A DNA stretch of 59,845 nt, from positions 1-59,845 of the forward strand of contig NZ_PJJN01000029.1 in the NCBI RefSeq assembly GCF_002929825.1, in the 5' to 3' direction. The translations under genes and the position numbers were made by a program. This stretch comes from Cryobacterium sp. Y29 (lineage in GTDB: Bacteria > Actinomycetota > Actinomycetes > Actinomycetales > Microbacteriaceae). The notes beneath the pieces were generated by a model. It made no database searches. It was not told where the DNA came from and saw only the letters and a list, made by a program, of their open reading frames with translations. Below are positions 19,559 through 29,483 of the stretch, in pieces (position 1 is the stretch's first letter; every line of letters starts with the position of its first letter).

Positions 19559-20197
19559 TCAGCTGAGGCGTAACAGCGGATGCAGAGACTTCGCGGTCTC
19601 CCGCGCACCCTCCAGGCCAGCCAAGGCCAGCCAGTTGCCGAGCATGAGGTAGCCGCCCTCGGTGAGCACCGACTCCGGGTGAAATTGCACGCCCAGAATG
19701 GGAGCGGATGCATGCCGCAGCCCCATAATGACGCCGCCCTGCGTGCGTGACGTCACGATGAGGTCACTCGGAACGGTCGACGCGACGACGGCGAGCGAGT
19801 GGTACCGGGTGGCCGTGAATGGCTGCGGTACACCGCCGTAGAAGTCGCTGTCGTCGTGCGTGATGAGCGATGTTTTGCCGTGCATGAGTTCTTCGGCATT
19901 GGTCACCGTGGCCCCGAATGCTTCAGCGATGGCCTGATGGCCAAGGCACACGCCGAACAGGGGCAGATCGGTGGTCAGTGCCGCTTCGACGACGGCAATG
20001 GACACACCAGCGTCCGAAGGCTTACCGGGACCCGGCGAGATCAACACACCGTCAAAGTCGGCGAGGCGGGAGACGGCATCCGCTTTTTCGAAGGAGTCGT
20101 TGCGCACGACTTCGGTATCCGCGCCGAGTTCCATCAGATAACCGTTGAGCGTATAGACAAAACTGTCGTAGTTGTCGATCACGAGAATACGGGTCAT
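19559..20197 (-). CDS. pabA: Glutamine amidotransferase, PabA/TrpG type
   Basis: Glutaminase subunit that delivers ammonia to aminodeoxychorismate or anthranilate synthase. A 212-residue class I amidotransferase: MTRILVIDNYDSF, SPGPGKPSDAG, nucleophile C84 in FGVCLGHQA, and H173/E175 in GVQFHPESV. The ATG overlaps the stop of the upstream small membrane ORF (ATGA); the reading frame extends further upstream, but that is antisense noise. Folate or tryptophan role cannot be separated from the sequence; the position next to the division cluster matches genes labelled pabA/trpG in related genomes. Its partner synthase is not in the window. Confidence 0.9.
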   Translation of the reverse strand: MTRILVIDNYDSFVYTLNGYLMELGADTEVVRNDSFEKADAVSRLADFDGVLISPGPGKPSDAGVSIAVVEAALTTDLPLFGVCLGHQAIAEAFGATVTNAEELMHGKTSLITHDDSDFYGGVPQPFTATRYHSLAVVASTVPSDLIVTSRTQGGVIMGLRHASAPILGVQFHPESVLTEGGYLMLGNWLALAGLEGARETAKSLHPLLRLS

Positions 20198-20355
20198 GAG
20201 CCGCCCACTGTCGCTTCCTGATTGTTGAGAATGCCGTCGATCCACGGGTACGTCCAGGTGGCGAGTACGGCGAGTACGGCCATCAGCAGGATCAGAACAA
20301 GAATAATGCGCACCCAGATTGGTCCGGGAAGAACACGCCATAGTGCTGCGTAGAT
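20194..20355 (-). CDS. Small single-pass membrane protein, apparent AUC start
   Basis: A 53-codon ORF between the sortase and pabA. AGGAGG (20361-20366, overlapping the sortase stop) is followed after 5 bases by ATC, and the frame then reads IYAALWRVLPGPIWVR, a hydrophobic helix (IILVLILLMAVLAVLATWTY) and PWIDGILNNQEATVGGS. There is no ATG, GTG or TTG between the in-frame sortase stop and this ATC. The stop overlaps the pabA ATG by ATGA. The position, strong Shine-Dalgarno and helix followed by PW support a real gene. From memory, similar short peptides beginning (M)Y-ALWRVLPGP occur beside sortase genes in related actinobacteria; this needs a search. Function unknown. Confidence 0.7.
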   Translation of the reverse strand: MYAALWRVLPGPIWVRIILVLILLMAVLAVLATWTYPWIDGILNNQEATVGGS

Positions 20356-20364
20356 GGAAGCCTC

Positions 20365-21183
20365 CTAGCCCTGTGCTGCGATGATCGGTGCGAGTTCGGC
20401 GGGAGCGCCGGACGCGAGCGGCTGCCACGATTCGAGCACGCCGTAAGCGATGATACGTTCCGCGGTGGAGTAGAGCGGGTTGCAGCTGGTCAGGGTGATG
20501 ATGCGGTCGACGGCGGTCGCGTCGGGCCGGTTCGGAACGGATGCCAGCACCTGTACCTGCGAAGGTGCCACGTACTCGGTATCGCGATACCGGTACGTGT
20601 AGTAACCGTCGGCAGTCTGAACGTATATGGCATCCCCGAGCTGCAATTCATGGATCAGATGCATACCACCGCCGAAAGCGCTGCGGTGGGCGGCAAGGGC
20701 GAAGTTGCCCACCTCCCCCGGCATTTGCGTGCCCTTATAGTGCCCAATGCCCAGTCGATTGCTGTTCAAGACGTCGTGGCCGGTGCCCTCGGCAATGGTG
20801 CGGTGATAGTCAGCTCCGAAACGGGGAACGTACAGCACCGCGAAAGCTGTGGCGTTAGCTGGAACGGCAGGCACGACCGGATCTCCGTTGTCGACGGAGA
20901 CCGGTACGGTACCCGGCTTGGCCGGATCGACGATGGGAACGGGTTTGGCTGTTGACGTGTTCTGCTCGATCCAGTCCTGGCTGACCTCACTTGCAGCCGA
21001 GGTCTGTGAGTTCGCCATGACCATGTCATTCCACCACAGCTGCCAGCCCAGAAAGAGCAACACGAGGATGCCTGCGGTGATGAGAAGTTCGCCCAGCACG
21101 CCGGTGACGGTGATCTTGCCCGATTTCGCCCGCCGTGGGCGCTTGCTGACGATCTCGATGGGATCATCTGCCTGGGGACACAT
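20365..21183 (-). CDS. Class E sortase
   Basis: Membrane-bound transpeptidase that cleaves sorting signals (LAXTG in class E) and attaches proteins to the wall. The 272-residue protein has a cytoplasmic basic N terminus, one membrane helix (LLITAGILVLLFLGWQLWW, about 33-51), a linker, and the sortase beta barrel from about 115. Catalytic residues are H166 (FALAAHRSAFGG), C234 (TLTSCNPLYS) and R243 (AERIIAYG). No substrate with a sorting motif is seen in the window. It is followed, with overlapping signals, by the small membrane ORF and pabA, which it probably shares a transcript with. Confidence 0.93.
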   Translation of the reverse strand: MCPQADDPIEIVSKRPRRAKSGKITVTGVLGELLITAGILVLLFLGWQLWWNDMVMANSQTSAASEVSQDWIEQNTSTAKPVPIVDPAKPGTVPVSVDNGDPVVPAVPANATAFAVLYVPRFGADYHRTIAEGTGHDVLNSNRLGIGHYKGTQMPGEVGNFALAAHRSAFGGGMHLIHELQLGDAIYVQTADGYYTYRYRDTEYVAPSQVQVLASVPNRPDATAVDRIITLTSCNPLYSTAERIIAYGVLESWQPLASGAPAELAPIIAAQG

Positions 21184-21263
21184 GCAACGAGTCTACCGAC
21201 CTGATTGACTTCCAGCCCCCGCATCATGTCCACTCAAACAGGCGAAGACGCTAGGATCACAGA

Positions 21264-21509
21264 ATGGCACGTAAGAATTCTCGCACCCGGTCCGTCCGCA
21301 CCGATGTTGCCCGCTCGAACGAGGACGCTCCCAACGCCGTCTGGTTCAAGCCGGTCATGTTCGGTTTCATGCTGCTCGGTCTGGCCTGGATCATCGTGTT
21401 CTACGTCAGTGGCAGCCAGCTTCCCATCGCGGGGCTCGGTGCCATGAACATCCTGGTCGGGTTTGGAATTGCCTTCATAGGCTTCCTCATGACCACCCGC
21501 TGGCGCTAA
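21264..21509 (+). CDS. crgA: Cell division protein CrgA
   Basis: Small septal membrane protein that recruits PBPs and coordinates septation in actinobacteria. 81 residues: a basic N terminus, then two membrane helices (FKPVMFGFMLLGLAWIIVFY and MNILVGFGIAFIGFLMTTRW) joined by SGSQLPIAGLGA, the family layout. It is divergent from the sortase and lies in its usual place between the kinase cluster and the gyrase genes. Confidence 0.93.
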   Translation: MARKNSRTRSVRTDVARSNEDAPNAVWFKPVMFGFMLLGLAWIIVFYVSGSQLPIAGLGAMNILVGFGIAFIGFLMTTRWR

Positions 21510-21669
21510 CTCTTCGGCTCGATCGAGCGCCGTTCGCAAACTGTTCATTGAACGCTAATCGCTCGGTCACCGAGGCGCTGTATCGGCGGTAATGACACCG
21601 GTGTAATTATCCCCATGTGGATAAACCTGTGGATAACTCAAGGTGGACCCGGCGAGCTCCCGCCGCCAG

Positions 21670-22512
21670 CTAGCCCACCGGTGCGAGCAGACTCAGAATC
21701 CTGAGTACGGCAATAGCCACAAAGAGAACGGCAACTGCCGCGATCAAAACGATCTGCACGACCTTTTGCTTCGGTCGACGGGTACGCATGAGCACGAAAC
21801 CGATCAGCGCACCCCCGACGATGCCGCCGAGGTGGGCTTGCCATGCGATACCGGGAATGAAGCTCACGACAACGTTGATTCCGAGGAGCACCAGCAGTTG
21901 CTTCGAATTTCCACCCAGACCGCGTTGAATGATCAGGAACGCACCCATGAGCCCGAATAGAGCCCCTGATGCCCCAACGACGGAGGTGTACGGCGCCAAA
22001 ACGAGAACGCCGACCGAACCCGCGAACCCGCTGATCAGATACAGGGCCAGAAAACGTCCGCGGCCGAGCATTCCCTCCAGCATCGGACCGAATAACCACA
22101 GCGCATACATGTTCAGCAGCACGTGAAACGGCAGTCCGCCCTGCGAATGCAGAAAGACACTGGTCAACATGCGCCAGGGCTCAATGATGGTGAGGGCTGG
22201 TACGTATGCGAATCGCTGCGTGATCCCGAGGCCCGGGATCCATTGCAGCACGAACATGAATACGGTCAGCGCGATGAGGGCATAGGTGACCGTCGGCTGG
22301 CCACTGCCGGTCAATCTGGTGAGCACGGCTGGTTTGATGCGGGGAGCGTTCTTACGCTGGATTTTCATGCACTCAGGGCAGATAACCCCGACAGCAGCCT
22401 GAGTTTGGCACTCGGTACAGATGGTGCGGCCGCAACGTTGACACAGAATGAAGCTCTGCCGCCCCGGATGGCGGTAACAAAAATTCGCCGCCGAGACCGG
22501 CAGATCACTCAT
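21670..22512 (-). CDS. Rhomboid-family intramembrane serine protease with N-terminal zinc finger
   Basis: Cleaves membrane proteins within the bilayer. The 280-residue protein starts with a small cysteine-rich zinc-binding segment (C12, H15, CQRC at 24-27, C32, C35, CPEC at 45-48). Six or so membrane helices follow from about residue 74. The catalytic dyad is S182 in VGASGALFG and H227 in AWQAHLGG; the HVLLNMYALW block (130-139) carries the conserved asparagine. All key residues are present. Substrates are unknown. It is convergent with crgA. Confidence 0.93.
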   Translation of the reverse strand: MSDLPVSAANFCYRHPGRQSFILCQRCGRTICTECQTQAAVGVICPECMKIQRKNAPRIKPAVLTRLTGSGQPTVTYALIALTVFMFVLQWIPGLGITQRFAYVPALTIIEPWRMLTSVFLHSQGGLPFHVLLNMYALWLFGPMLEGMLGRGRFLALYLISGFAGSVGVLVLAPYTSVVGASGALFGLMGAFLIIQRGLGGNSKQLLVLLGINVVVSFIPGIAWQAHLGGIVGGALIGFVLMRTRRPKQKVVQIVLIAAVAVLFVAIAVLRILSLLAPVG

Positions 22513-22532
22513 TCTCTGTACGGGGATACTGG

Positions 22533-23072
22533 TTAGACGGACTCGACAGAAACGCTCTGAATGGAAACATCTTCGAGGGGACGGTCGCGCCCATCCGTGG
22601 CGACGGTGGCGAGCTTGGCAACGATTGCGCGACTGTCTTCGTCTTCGACAGCACCAAAGATGGTGTGCTTACCCTGCAGCCACGTGGTCGGAACGACGGT
22701 GATGAAGAACTGCGAGCCGTTCGTGCCATGGCCCCCCTGAATTCCAGCGTTTGCCATGGCGAGCACGTAGGGCTGGGTGAAGTCGAGGTCGGGGCTGATT
22801 TCGTCATCGAACTGGTAGCCCGGGCCACCGGTGCCCTGGCCGAGCGGGTCACCGGCCTGGATCATAAAGTCTTTGATAATGCGGTGAAAGATGGTTCCGT
22901 CGTAGAGCGGCGCAGAGGAAGCGGCGCCCGTTGCGGGGTGCTTCCACTCGATTTCGCCGGTCGCAAGGCCGACGAAATTCTTCACCGTCTTCGGCGCGTG
23001 GTTGCCGAAGAGGTTGACCTTGATGGGTCCGAGGGTGGTATTCAGGGTGGCGACAGCGGTGTGCTTAGACAT
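22533..23072 (-). CDS. ppiA: Cyclophilin-type peptidyl-prolyl cis-trans isomerase
   Basis: Catalyses proline isomerisation during protein folding. 179 residues from ATG 23072 (MSKHTAVATLNTTLGPI). Core cyclophilin motifs are present: FHRIIKDFMIQAGDPLGQGTG in the active site and NGSQFFITVVPTTWLQGKHTIFG. The reading frame continues upstream, but that part is not cyclophilin. There is no signal peptide, so it is cytoplasmic. It is 20 bases upstream of the rhomboid gene on the same strand. Confidence 0.93.
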   Translation of the reverse strand: MSKHTAVATLNTTLGPIKVNLFGNHAPKTVKNFVGLATGEIEWKHPATGAASSAPLYDGTIFHRIIKDFMIQAGDPLGQGTGGPGYQFDDEISPDLDFTQPYVLAMANAGIQGGHGTNGSQFFITVVPTTWLQGKHTIFGAVEDEDSRAIVAKLATVATDGRDRPLEDVSIQSVSVESV

Positions 23073-23225
23073 ACCCCCGATTCTCGCACAGCAATCTCCA
23101 CCGAATCTGACTCCCAGCGTGCGCTCCCAGTGCATTCGCTGGTAAGACGAAGATTGAGTAGCATGATGGGCACTCAGTGGCAAGATGGATATACATTCGC
23201 CACACGACATCGATGGAGGGTCTAG

Positions 23226-23750
23226 ATGAGCCTGTCACGCAAGCGCCGCAAGGAACTCACTCGGCTGCGCAAAAGCGCAGACGAATTATGGAGCCACCAA
23301 CAAGAGGTTTTAGAGCGGGCCAATGTTCTTGCTCGCCAGGCCGGTCACCACGCCGGCGTCCTCGCTCGCGAAGAAGTAGGTCCGCGCGTTCGCGAGGGCT
23401 ATGACCACTACGTTCGCCCGGGCGTGAACGCTACCCACGACGTCGCCGACGGGGTACGACGCCGCGTGGTCAACGACGTCCTACCCGGAATCGGAAGCGC
23501 GATCGGAACGGTCATGTCCGTCGGGGACGTCGCACGCGACGCCCGCGTCCGGGCTGCACTGGGCCGCATCCGCTTTCAGAAGCCCGTTGTGGTCGAACCG
23601 AAGGGCCCTGGCGCCGGGACGTACTTCGCCCTCGGCCTGGCCGTGGTCGCCGCCGTAGGCGTCGCGTACGCCGTCTGGCAGACTTTTCGCGCCGACGACG
23701 AGCTCTGGGTCACCGATGATGAAGTCGAACCGAGCACGCAGGAAGACTAA
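23226..23750 (+). CDS. Conserved hypothetical protein with C-terminal membrane helix
   Basis: A 174-residue protein I cannot assign. It has a strongly basic start (MSLSRKRRKELTRLRKS), an amphipathic region suggestive of coiled coil to about residue 60, a middle segment rich in V, R and D (RPGVNATHDVADGVRRRVV), one hydrophobic helix near the C terminus (YFALGLAVVAAVGVAYAVWQ) and an acidic tail. It looks like a tail-anchored protein. It stands alone, divergent from ppiA, and ends in a strong hairpin. Confidence 0.8.
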   Translation: MSLSRKRRKELTRLRKSADELWSHQQEVLERANVLARQAGHHAGVLAREEVGPRVREGYDHYVRPGVNATHDVADGVRRRVVNDVLPGIGSAIGTVMSVGDVARDARVRAALGRIRFQKPVVVEPKGPGAGTYFALGLAVVAAVGVAYAVWQTFRADDELWVTDDEVEPSTQED

Positions 23751-23769
23751 GCGAAGGCCACCAGCTCAA

Positions 23770-23802
23770 GCAGAGCCCGCATCCATCGGATGTGGGCTCT
23801 GC
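23770..23802 (+). terminator. Hairpin after the tail-anchored hypothetical gene
   Basis: Arms GCAGAGCCCGCATCC and GGATGTGGGCTCTGC (one G-T pair) around the loop ATC. It lies 20 bases past the stop of the 23226-23750 gene. No U tract follows. Confidence 0.6.
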
Positions 23803-23948
23803 CGCGTTAAGCGCTCTATCACCCAACACTGCTCCGCTGGGAGCTTGAGAGGAGCACTACAGGAGGCTGCCGACCGTCGGTGAACGACACGGCGACACGG
23901 AACGGTACACGAAAGGCCCGTCCGAAGACGAGCCTTGTGCCTGAACTG

Positions 23949-24021
23949 TGGAGCCACGGGGAATCGAACCCCGGACCTCCTGCTTGCAAAGCAGGCGCTC
24001 TACCAATTGAGCTATGGCCCC
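23949..24021 (-). tRNA. tRNA-Ala (anticodon TGC)
   Basis: A 73-base cloverleaf on the minus strand: acceptor GGGGCCA/TGGCTCC with A discriminator, D arm AGCTCAATTGGTAGAGC, anticodon arm CTGCTTTGCAAGCAG giving TGC, and T arm CGGGGTTCGATTCCCCG. It follows tRNA-Ile in the same direction. Confidence 0.96.
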
Positions 24022-24080
24022 GATTTCTCAGGCCGAACATTCAGCGCAAGCGCTGGATTCGGAGTGAATCTGGTACTGCG

Positions 24081-24154
24081 TGGGGATACCGGGATTTGAA
24101 CCTGGGACCTCTTCATTATCAGTGAAGCGCTCTAACCAACTGAGCTATATCCCC
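24081..24154 (-). tRNA. tRNA-Ile (anticodon GAT)
   Basis: A 74-base cloverleaf on the minus strand: acceptor GGGGATA/TATCCCC, D arm AGCTCAGTTGGTTAGAGC, anticodon loop CTGATAA giving GAT. It is paired with tRNA-Ala outside any rRNA operon, as is usual near gyrA in actinobacteria. Confidence 0.96.
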
Positions 24155-24244
24155 CTCGTGAGCAGATTGAAGACTACCGGAATCTGGCCGGAACTTGAAA
24201 TCGAGTCATCCTCCTGAAGAAGAAACGACGTGAATTCGGCATAC

Positions 24245-24274
24245 GAGGGCTGTTTTACGGTAAAAACAGCCCTC
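24245..24274 (-). terminator. Terminator of the gyrB-gyrA-DUF3566 operon
   Basis: Perfect 12-base arms GAGGGCTGTTTT / AAAACAGCCCTC. On the minus strand the hairpin follows the DUF3566 stop by about 20 bases, and the T-rich half of the stem helps termination. Confidence 0.7.
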
Positions 24275-24293
24275 AATCGCGCAAAATAACCGA

Positions 24294-24698
24294 TTAGTTA
24301 TTGGTGAAGCCGACGAGGAGCCCGCCGGTGATTTTGACACTCAAGTTGTACAGAACAGCGTAGATGGCACCGAGAGCAGTGATCACGACAATATTCAGCA
24401 CGGCCACGACGACCGCAAAGCCCATGACATTGCCGATCGAGAGGATGGCGGCCAGATCGGCCGATTCTCCCGCGACGGTTGCGTACAACTCGTCAACCGT
24501 GGTCAGCACCTCGGTCTGCACCAGAACGGTGTAGGTGAGGAAGGTCGCCACGATCGTAACGATGGCGAGGCAGACCGCCACCAAGAATGACAGTTTTACG
24601 CTCGACCAGAAATCAACGTAGACCAGTTTGAGGCGAACCTGCTTGCTCGCGGTCTTGCGAGTGGATTTTTTTGCGAGTTTTTCGGCAACGCTACTCAT
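24294..24698 (-). CDS. DUF3566 membrane protein
   Basis: 134 residues with two membrane helices ([20 protein letters not shown] and a glycine/valine-rich second helix, [20 protein letters not shown]) followed by [22 protein letters not shown]3566 proteins lie downstream of gyrA in most actinobacteria; function is unknown. The start overlaps the gyrA end by 8 bases, so the two are coupled. The N-terminal cytoplasmic part is basic ([15 protein letters not shown]). Confidence 0.9.
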   Translation of the reverse strand: MSSVAEKLAKKSTRKTASKQVRLKLVYVDFWSSVKLSFLVAVCLAIVTIVATFLTYTVLVQTEVLTTVDELYATVAGESADLAAILSIGNVMGFAVVVAVLNIVVITALGAIYAVLYNLSVKITGGLLVGFTNN

Positions 24699-27342
24699 TC
24701 GGTGTCTCTACTTTCCCTGAATCCGCGTTTGGAACAGCGTCCTCCGCAGCAGTGGTGTCGATGGCACCAGCTGGTGCGTCGGCATCCGTAACGCCTTCTT
24801 CGTCGGTGGCGACCAGATTACGTTCGATGTTTTTCGCGATGGAAATGATTCGGTCGTCATCCGCGAACTTCGCGAATACAACGCCCATCGTGTCCCGACC
24901 CTTGGCCGGAACCTCAGCGACGTGAGAGCGTACCACCTTGCCACTGGCAAGAACCACAAGAACCTCATCCTCGGAGTTGACAATCAACGAACCGACCAGG
25001 TCACCACGATCGTCGTTGAGCTTTGCCACCTTGATCCCGAGGCCTCCACGATTCTGCAGCCGGTATTGGTCAGCCGCGGTGCGCTTGGCGTAACCACCCT
25101 CTGTCACCACGAAGACATAGCCATCGTCGTTGATAACGGATGCGTCCAGCAGGTTGTCCTCACCGCGAAAGTGCATTCCGATCACGCCGGACGTGCTGCG
25201 CCCCATCGGGCGCAACGCCTCGTCGGTCGCGGTGAAGCGAATCGACATGCCCTTACGAGAGACCAGCAGTAGGTCGGAGTCATCTTCGACGAGCAGGGCG
25301 GACACGAGTTCGTCGCCTTCGCGCAGCTTGATCGCGATGATGCCGCCGGTGCGGTTGGTGTCGTACTCACTGAGCGCAGTCTTCTTGATCAAGCCGTCGC
25401 GGGTAGCGAGGGTCAGATACTGGGCCACCTCGTAGTCGCGAATATCGAGGATCTGCGCGATTTCCTCCCCTGGCTGCAACGCGAGCAGATTGGCCACGTG
25501 CTGGCCTTTAGCGTCGCGGCCGGATTCCTGGGCCTCATAGGCCTTGGCCCGGTAAACCCGACCGGTGTTGGTGAAGAACAACAGCCAGTGGTGCGTAGTG
25601 GTGACGAAAAAGTGTTCGACCACGTCGTCCGCGCGCAACTGGGCACCCTTGACTCCCTTGCCGCCGCGGTGCTGGTTGCGGTAGTTGTCGCTACGGGTGC
25701 GCTTGATGTAGCCGCCGCGCGTGACGGTGACCACCATTTCCTCTTCAGGGATGAGGTCTTCGACCGACATATCGCCGTCGAAACCGAACATGATCTCGGT
25801 GCGGCGGTCGTCTCCGAACTTTGCGGTGATCTCGGCGAGTTCTTCACTGATGATCGTTCGTTGACGCTCGGGGCTGGCCAGGATCGACTTGAATTCCGCG
25901 ATCTGCAATTCGAGCTCGGCAGCCTGGTCGATGATCTTCTGGCGCTCGAGGGCGGCGAGGCGACGCAACTGCATGGTGAGAATCGCGTCGGCCTGCAACT
26001 TGTCGACGTCGAGCAGGGCCATGAGGCCTTCTCGGGCGTCGTCGACCGTGTTCGAGCGACGGATGAGCGCGATCACCTCGTCGAGGGCGTCCAGTGCCTT
26101 GAGGTAGCCGCGCAGAATGTGCGCATCCGCCTCGGCTTTGTTCAGGCGGAACTGGGTGCGCCGAACGATAACCTCGACCTGGTGAGCGACCCAGGCCGAG
26201 ATGAAACCATCGAGGGCGAGGGTACGCGGTACGCCGTCGACGATGGCGAGCATATTCGCACCGAAATTCTCCTGCAACTGCGTGTGCTTGTAGAGGTTGT
26301 TCAGCACGACCTTGGCGACGGCATCGCGCTTGAGCACGATGACAAGGCGCTGGCCGGTGCGACCACTGGTCTCATCGCGGATGTCCGCAATGCCGGTGAC
26401 TTTGGCGTCCTTGACCAGGTCCGCGATCTTGATCGCGAGGTTGTCAGGGTTCACTTGGTAGGGCAGTTCGGTGATGACGAGGCAGGTTCGGCCCTGCAAC
26501 TCTTCAATACTCACAACCGCCCGCATGGTGATCGAGCCACGCCCGGTGCGATAGGCGTCCTGAATACCCTTGACTCCCAGAATCTGGGCGCCGGTGGGAA
26601 AGTCAGGTCCCTTGATGCGGGAAATCAGCGCTTCGAGCAACTCATCGCGCGTAGCGTCGGGATTCTCGAGATACCACTGGGCGCCGGCGGCAACCTCACG
26701 CAGGTTGTGCGGTGGAATGTTGGTGGCCATACCGACCGCGATTCCGACCGAGCCGTTGACCAACAGGTTCGGAAAGCGGGCCGGCAGCACGGTCGGCTCG
26801 AGGGTTCGACCGTCGTAGTTGTCCTGAAAATCGACGGTGTCCTCGTCGATGTCCCGAACCATTTCCATGGCCAGCGGGGCCATTTTGGTCTCGGTGTATC
26901 GCGGGGCTGCCGCACCATCGTTGCCGGGGGAACCGAAGTTGCCCTGGCCGAGGGCGAGCGGATACCGCAGGCTCCACGGCTGAACGAGACGCACAAGCGC
27001 GTCATAAATCGACGAGTCACCGTGCGGATGGAATTGTCCCATCACGTCTCCGACGACGCGGGCGCACTTGGAGAAGGCCTTGTCCGGTCGATAGCCGCCG
27101 TCGAACATGGCGTAAATCACACGTCGGTGCACGGGCTTCATACCGTCGCGCACGTCGGGCAGCGCACGCCCGACGATGACGCTCATCGCATAATCGAGGT
27201 AGGAACGCTGCATTTCCAGCTGAAGGTCGACCTGGTCGATCTTGCCGTGCTGCACGAGGTGGGCTGCCGCAGCGGCCGCGGTTGCAGCCGCCTCGTCCGG
27301 GTTAGTTGAACCGGAGTTGCCCGTGGTGTCGTCAGATGTCAA
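24691..27342 (-). CDS. gyrA: DNA gyrase subunit A
   Basis: Breakage-reunion subunit of gyrase, which adds negative supercoils. I place the start at TTG 27342 ([12 protein letters not shown], 883 residues), overlapping the gyrB stop, with AAGGA about 10 bases before it; a longer frame exists but its extra residues fall within gyrB. The winged-helix and tower region begins at [19 protein letters not shown]. The active-site tyrosine is in [10 protein letters not shown]. The quinolone-resistance region reads [14 protein letters not shown], with serine and aspartate at the two positions usually changed in resistant strains. C-terminal beta-pinwheel repeats, including the GyrA box QRRGGKG-like sequence ([11 protein letters not shown]), are present. 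Confidence 0.95.
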   Translation of the reverse strand: MTSDDTTGNSGSTNPDEAAATAAAAAAHLVQHGKIDQVDLQLEMQRSYLDYAMSVIVGRALPDVRDGMKPVHRRVIYAMFDGGYRPDKAFSKCARVVGDVMGQFHPHGDSSIYDALVRLVQPWSLRYPLALGQGNFGSPGNDGAAAPRYTETKMAPLAMEMVRDIDEDTVDFQDNYDGRTLEPTVLPARFPNLLVNGSVGIAVGMATNIPPHNLREVAAGAQWYLENPDATRDELLEALISRIKGPDFPTGAQILGVKGIQDAYRTGRGSITMRAVVSIEELQGRTCLVITELPYQVNPDNLAIKIADLVKDAKVTGIADIRDETSGRTGQRLVIVLKRDAVAKVVLNNLYKHTQLQENFGANMLAIVDGVPRTLALDGFISAWVAHQVEVIVRRTQFRLNKAEADAHILRGYLKALDALDEVIALIRRSNTVDDAREGLMALLDVDKLQADAILTMQLRRLAALERQKIIDQAAELELQIAEFKSILASPERQRTIISEELAEITAKFGDDRRTEIMFGFDGDMSVEDLIPEEEMVVTVTRGGYIKRTRSDNYRNQHRGGKGVKGAQLRADDVVEHFFVTTTHHWLLFFTNTGRVYRAKAYEAQESGRDAKGQHVANLLALQPGEEIAQILDIRDYEVAQYLTLATRDGLIKKTALSEYDTNRTGGIIAIKLREGDELVSALLVEDDSDLLLVSRKGMSIRFTATDEALRPMGRSTSGVIGMHFRGEDNLLDASVINDDGYVFVVTEGGYAKRTAADQYRLQNRGGLGIKVAKLNDDRGDLVGSLIVNSEDEVLVVLASGKVVRSHVAEVPAKGRDTMGVVFAKFADDDRIISIAKNIERNLVATDEEGVTDADAPAGAIDTTAAEDAVPNADSGKVETPNE

Positions 27343-29362
27343 GGAAACGCACGTCCTTCGCGTTTTTCTGAATGAAGTTACGTCGTGATTCGACGTCTTC
27401 ACCCATCAGGGTGGAGAAGATCTCGTCGGCAGATGCCGCGTCGTCCAGGGTGACCTGCAGCAGGGTGCGGGATTCGGGAGCCATGGTGGTTTCCCACAGT
27501 TCCTTGTAGTCCATCTCGCCGAGGCCCTTGTAGCGCTGGATTCCGTTGTCTTTCGGGATGCGCTTGCCGGACGCTGCTCCGTCGGCCAGGAGCGCATCGC
27601 GCTCCACGTCGGAGTACACGTACTGGTGCGCAGAGTTGCTCCATTTAAGACGGTACAGCGGCGGTTGAGCGAGGTACACATAACCCAGGTCGATCAGCGG
27701 GCGCATGTAGCGAAACAGCAGGGTCAGAAGCAGGGTGGTGATGTGCTGGCCGTCGACATCGGCGTCGGCCATCAAAACAATCTTGTGGTACCGAACCTTA
27801 TCGGGGTTGAATTCTTCCCCCATGCCGGCGCCGAAGGCCGTGATCATCGCTTGAACCTCATTGTTACCGAGGGCACGGTCGAGGCGCGCCTTCTCCACGT
27901 TGAGGATCTTGCCGCGAAGGGGCAGGATGGCCTGGAATTCGGGGTTACGTCCCTGCACGGCCGAGCCGCCGGCCGAGTCTCCCTCCACGATGAAAATTTC
28001 GGAGAGCGACGGGTCCTTACTCTGGCAGTCCTTGAGCTTGCCTGGCATACCCCCACCCTCGAGCAACCCTTTGCGGCGCGCGGTTTCGCGAGCCTTTCGG
28101 GCTGCCATTCGAGCGTTTGAGGCCTGCAGGGACTTGCGGATGATTTCGCGGGCCGGGTTCGGATTGCGGTTGAACCAGTCGGTGAGTTGATCGTTGGCGA
28201 CCTTCTGCACAAACGATTTCGCCTCGGTGTTGCCGAGCTTGGTCTTGGTCTGGCCTTCGAACTGTGGTTCGGCGAGCTTGATCGATACGACCGCTGTCAA
28301 ACCCTCGCGGACATCATCGCCGGTGAGGTTGTCATCCTTCTCTTTCAGGATGCCTTTCTCACGGGCGTACTTGTTCACCAGCGTGGTCAGTGCGGCGCGG
28401 AAACCCTCTTCGTGCGTTCCACCCTCGTGCGTGTTGATCGTGTTTGCATAGGTGTGCACGCTCTCGGTGTAGGCAGTGGTCCACTGCATGGCCACTTCAA
28501 GGGCCATCTTGCGTTCCTGGTCTTCCCACTCGAAGGAGATGATCTCATCGTTGACAAGGTCGGCCTTCTTGGCGCGATTGAGGTATTCGACGTAGTCGAC
28601 GAGCCCCTGGTCGTACTTGAAGGTGTTACTGACGGCTGTGCCATCATCGGCCTGGTGGTCTTCACGCTCGTCGGTGAGGGTGAGTCGCAGGCCTTTATTG
28701 AGAAAGCCCATCTGCTGAAAACGCGCGCGCAGGGTTTCGTAGTCGAACTCGATCGTCTCGAAAGTTTCAGCACTCGGCCAGAACGTGATGGTCGTGCCAG
28801 TTTCGTCGTTGGCTTCGCCCTGTTCGAGGGGAGCGTTCGGAACACCGTTAGCGAAGCTTTGACGCCAGATATATCCCTGGCGGCGCACCTCGACCTCGAG
28901 ACGGCTTGACAGGGCATTGACGACGGAGCTTCCCACGCCGTGCAGACCACCGGAGACGGAATATCCACCGCCGCCGAACTTACCGCCAGCGTGAAGCACG
29001 GTGAGTACTACCTCGACGGTCGAGCGTCCCTCTGCCTTATGGATGTCGACTGGAATGCCGCGACCGTTGTCCTCGACGCGAATCGCGCCATCGGCCAGGA
29101 TTCGAATGTCGATAGTGTCACAGTGGCCCGCAAGAGCTTCATCGACGGAGTTGTCGACGATCTCATACACGAGATGGTGTAGTCCGCGTGGTCCAGTGGA
29201 CCCGATGTACATTCCGGGTCGCTTACGAACGGCCTCCAGGCCTTCAAGCACCTGGATATCATCGGCACCGTATTCATGCTCCGTTTCCCGCTCCCCCTGT
29301 TGCTGGGAAATGACTGGGGATATATCTGGGGACGGACGTTCGGGCGTCGGTTCAACTGTCAT
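27332..29362 (-). CDS. gyrB: DNA gyrase subunit B
   Basis: ATPase subunit of gyrase, 676 residues. GHKL ATPase motifs: [16 protein letters not shown] (Mg/ATP asparagine), [11 protein letters not shown], and [19 protein letters not shown]. The TOPRIM motif EGDSAGGSA is followed by [13 protein letters not shown] and DADVDGQHI. The C terminus ([18 protein letters not shown]) is typical. The ATG start at 29362 lies about 70 bases downstream of a recognisable promoter. It is translationally coupled to gyrA. Confidence 0.97.
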   Translation of the reverse strand: MTVEPTPERPSPDISPVISQQQGERETEHEYGADDIQVLEGLEAVRKRPGMYIGSTGPRGLHHLVYEIVDNSVDEALAGHCDTIDIRILADGAIRVEDNGRGIPVDIHKAEGRSTVEVVLTVLHAGGKFGGGGYSVSGGLHGVGSSVVNALSSRLEVEVRRQGYIWRQSFANGVPNAPLEQGEANDETGTTITFWPSAETFETIEFDYETLRARFQQMGFLNKGLRLTLTDEREDHQADDGTAVSNTFKYDQGLVDYVEYLNRAKKADLVNDEIISFEWEDQERKMALEVAMQWTTAYTESVHTYANTINTHEGGTHEEGFRAALTTLVNKYAREKGILKEKDDNLTGDDVREGLTAVVSIKLAEPQFEGQTKTKLGNTEAKSFVQKVANDQLTDWFNRNPNPAREIIRKSLQASNARMAARKARETARRKGLLEGGGMPGKLKDCQSKDPSLSEIFIVEGDSAGGSAVQGRNPEFQAILPLRGKILNVEKARLDRALGNNEVQAMITAFGAGMGEEFNPDKVRYHKIVLMADADVDGQHITTLLLTLLFRYMRPLIDLGYVYLAQPPLYRLKWSNSAHQYVYSDVERDALLADGAASGKRIPKDNGIQRYKGLGEMDYKELWETTMAPESRTLLQVTLDDAASADEIFSTLMGEDVESRRNFIQKNAKDVRFLDI

Positions 29363-29432
29363 CTGAAATTAGGCTCCTGACCATCGCACGGGCGACCCCT
29401 CAGTCTACCAAACAGGGGAAGATGAACAGGCC

Positions 29433-29461
29433 ATAATCGCTGTTTGACGCGTTTTGTTCAA
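29433..29461 (-). promoter_or_regulatory. gyrB promoter
   Basis: On the minus strand TTGAAC is separated by 17 bases from GATTAT, a good fit to a primary sigma-factor promoter. It lies 71 bases upstream of the gyrB ATG in the short gap after dciA. Confidence 0.6.
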
Positions 29462-29483
29462 GGGGTTGACCTTAAATGTGGGG

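Noticed and set aside
25498..27309. 603-codon open frame antisense to gyrA
   Set aside because: It mirrors gyrA codons in a GC-rich genome, has no recognisable domain and no independent start signal.
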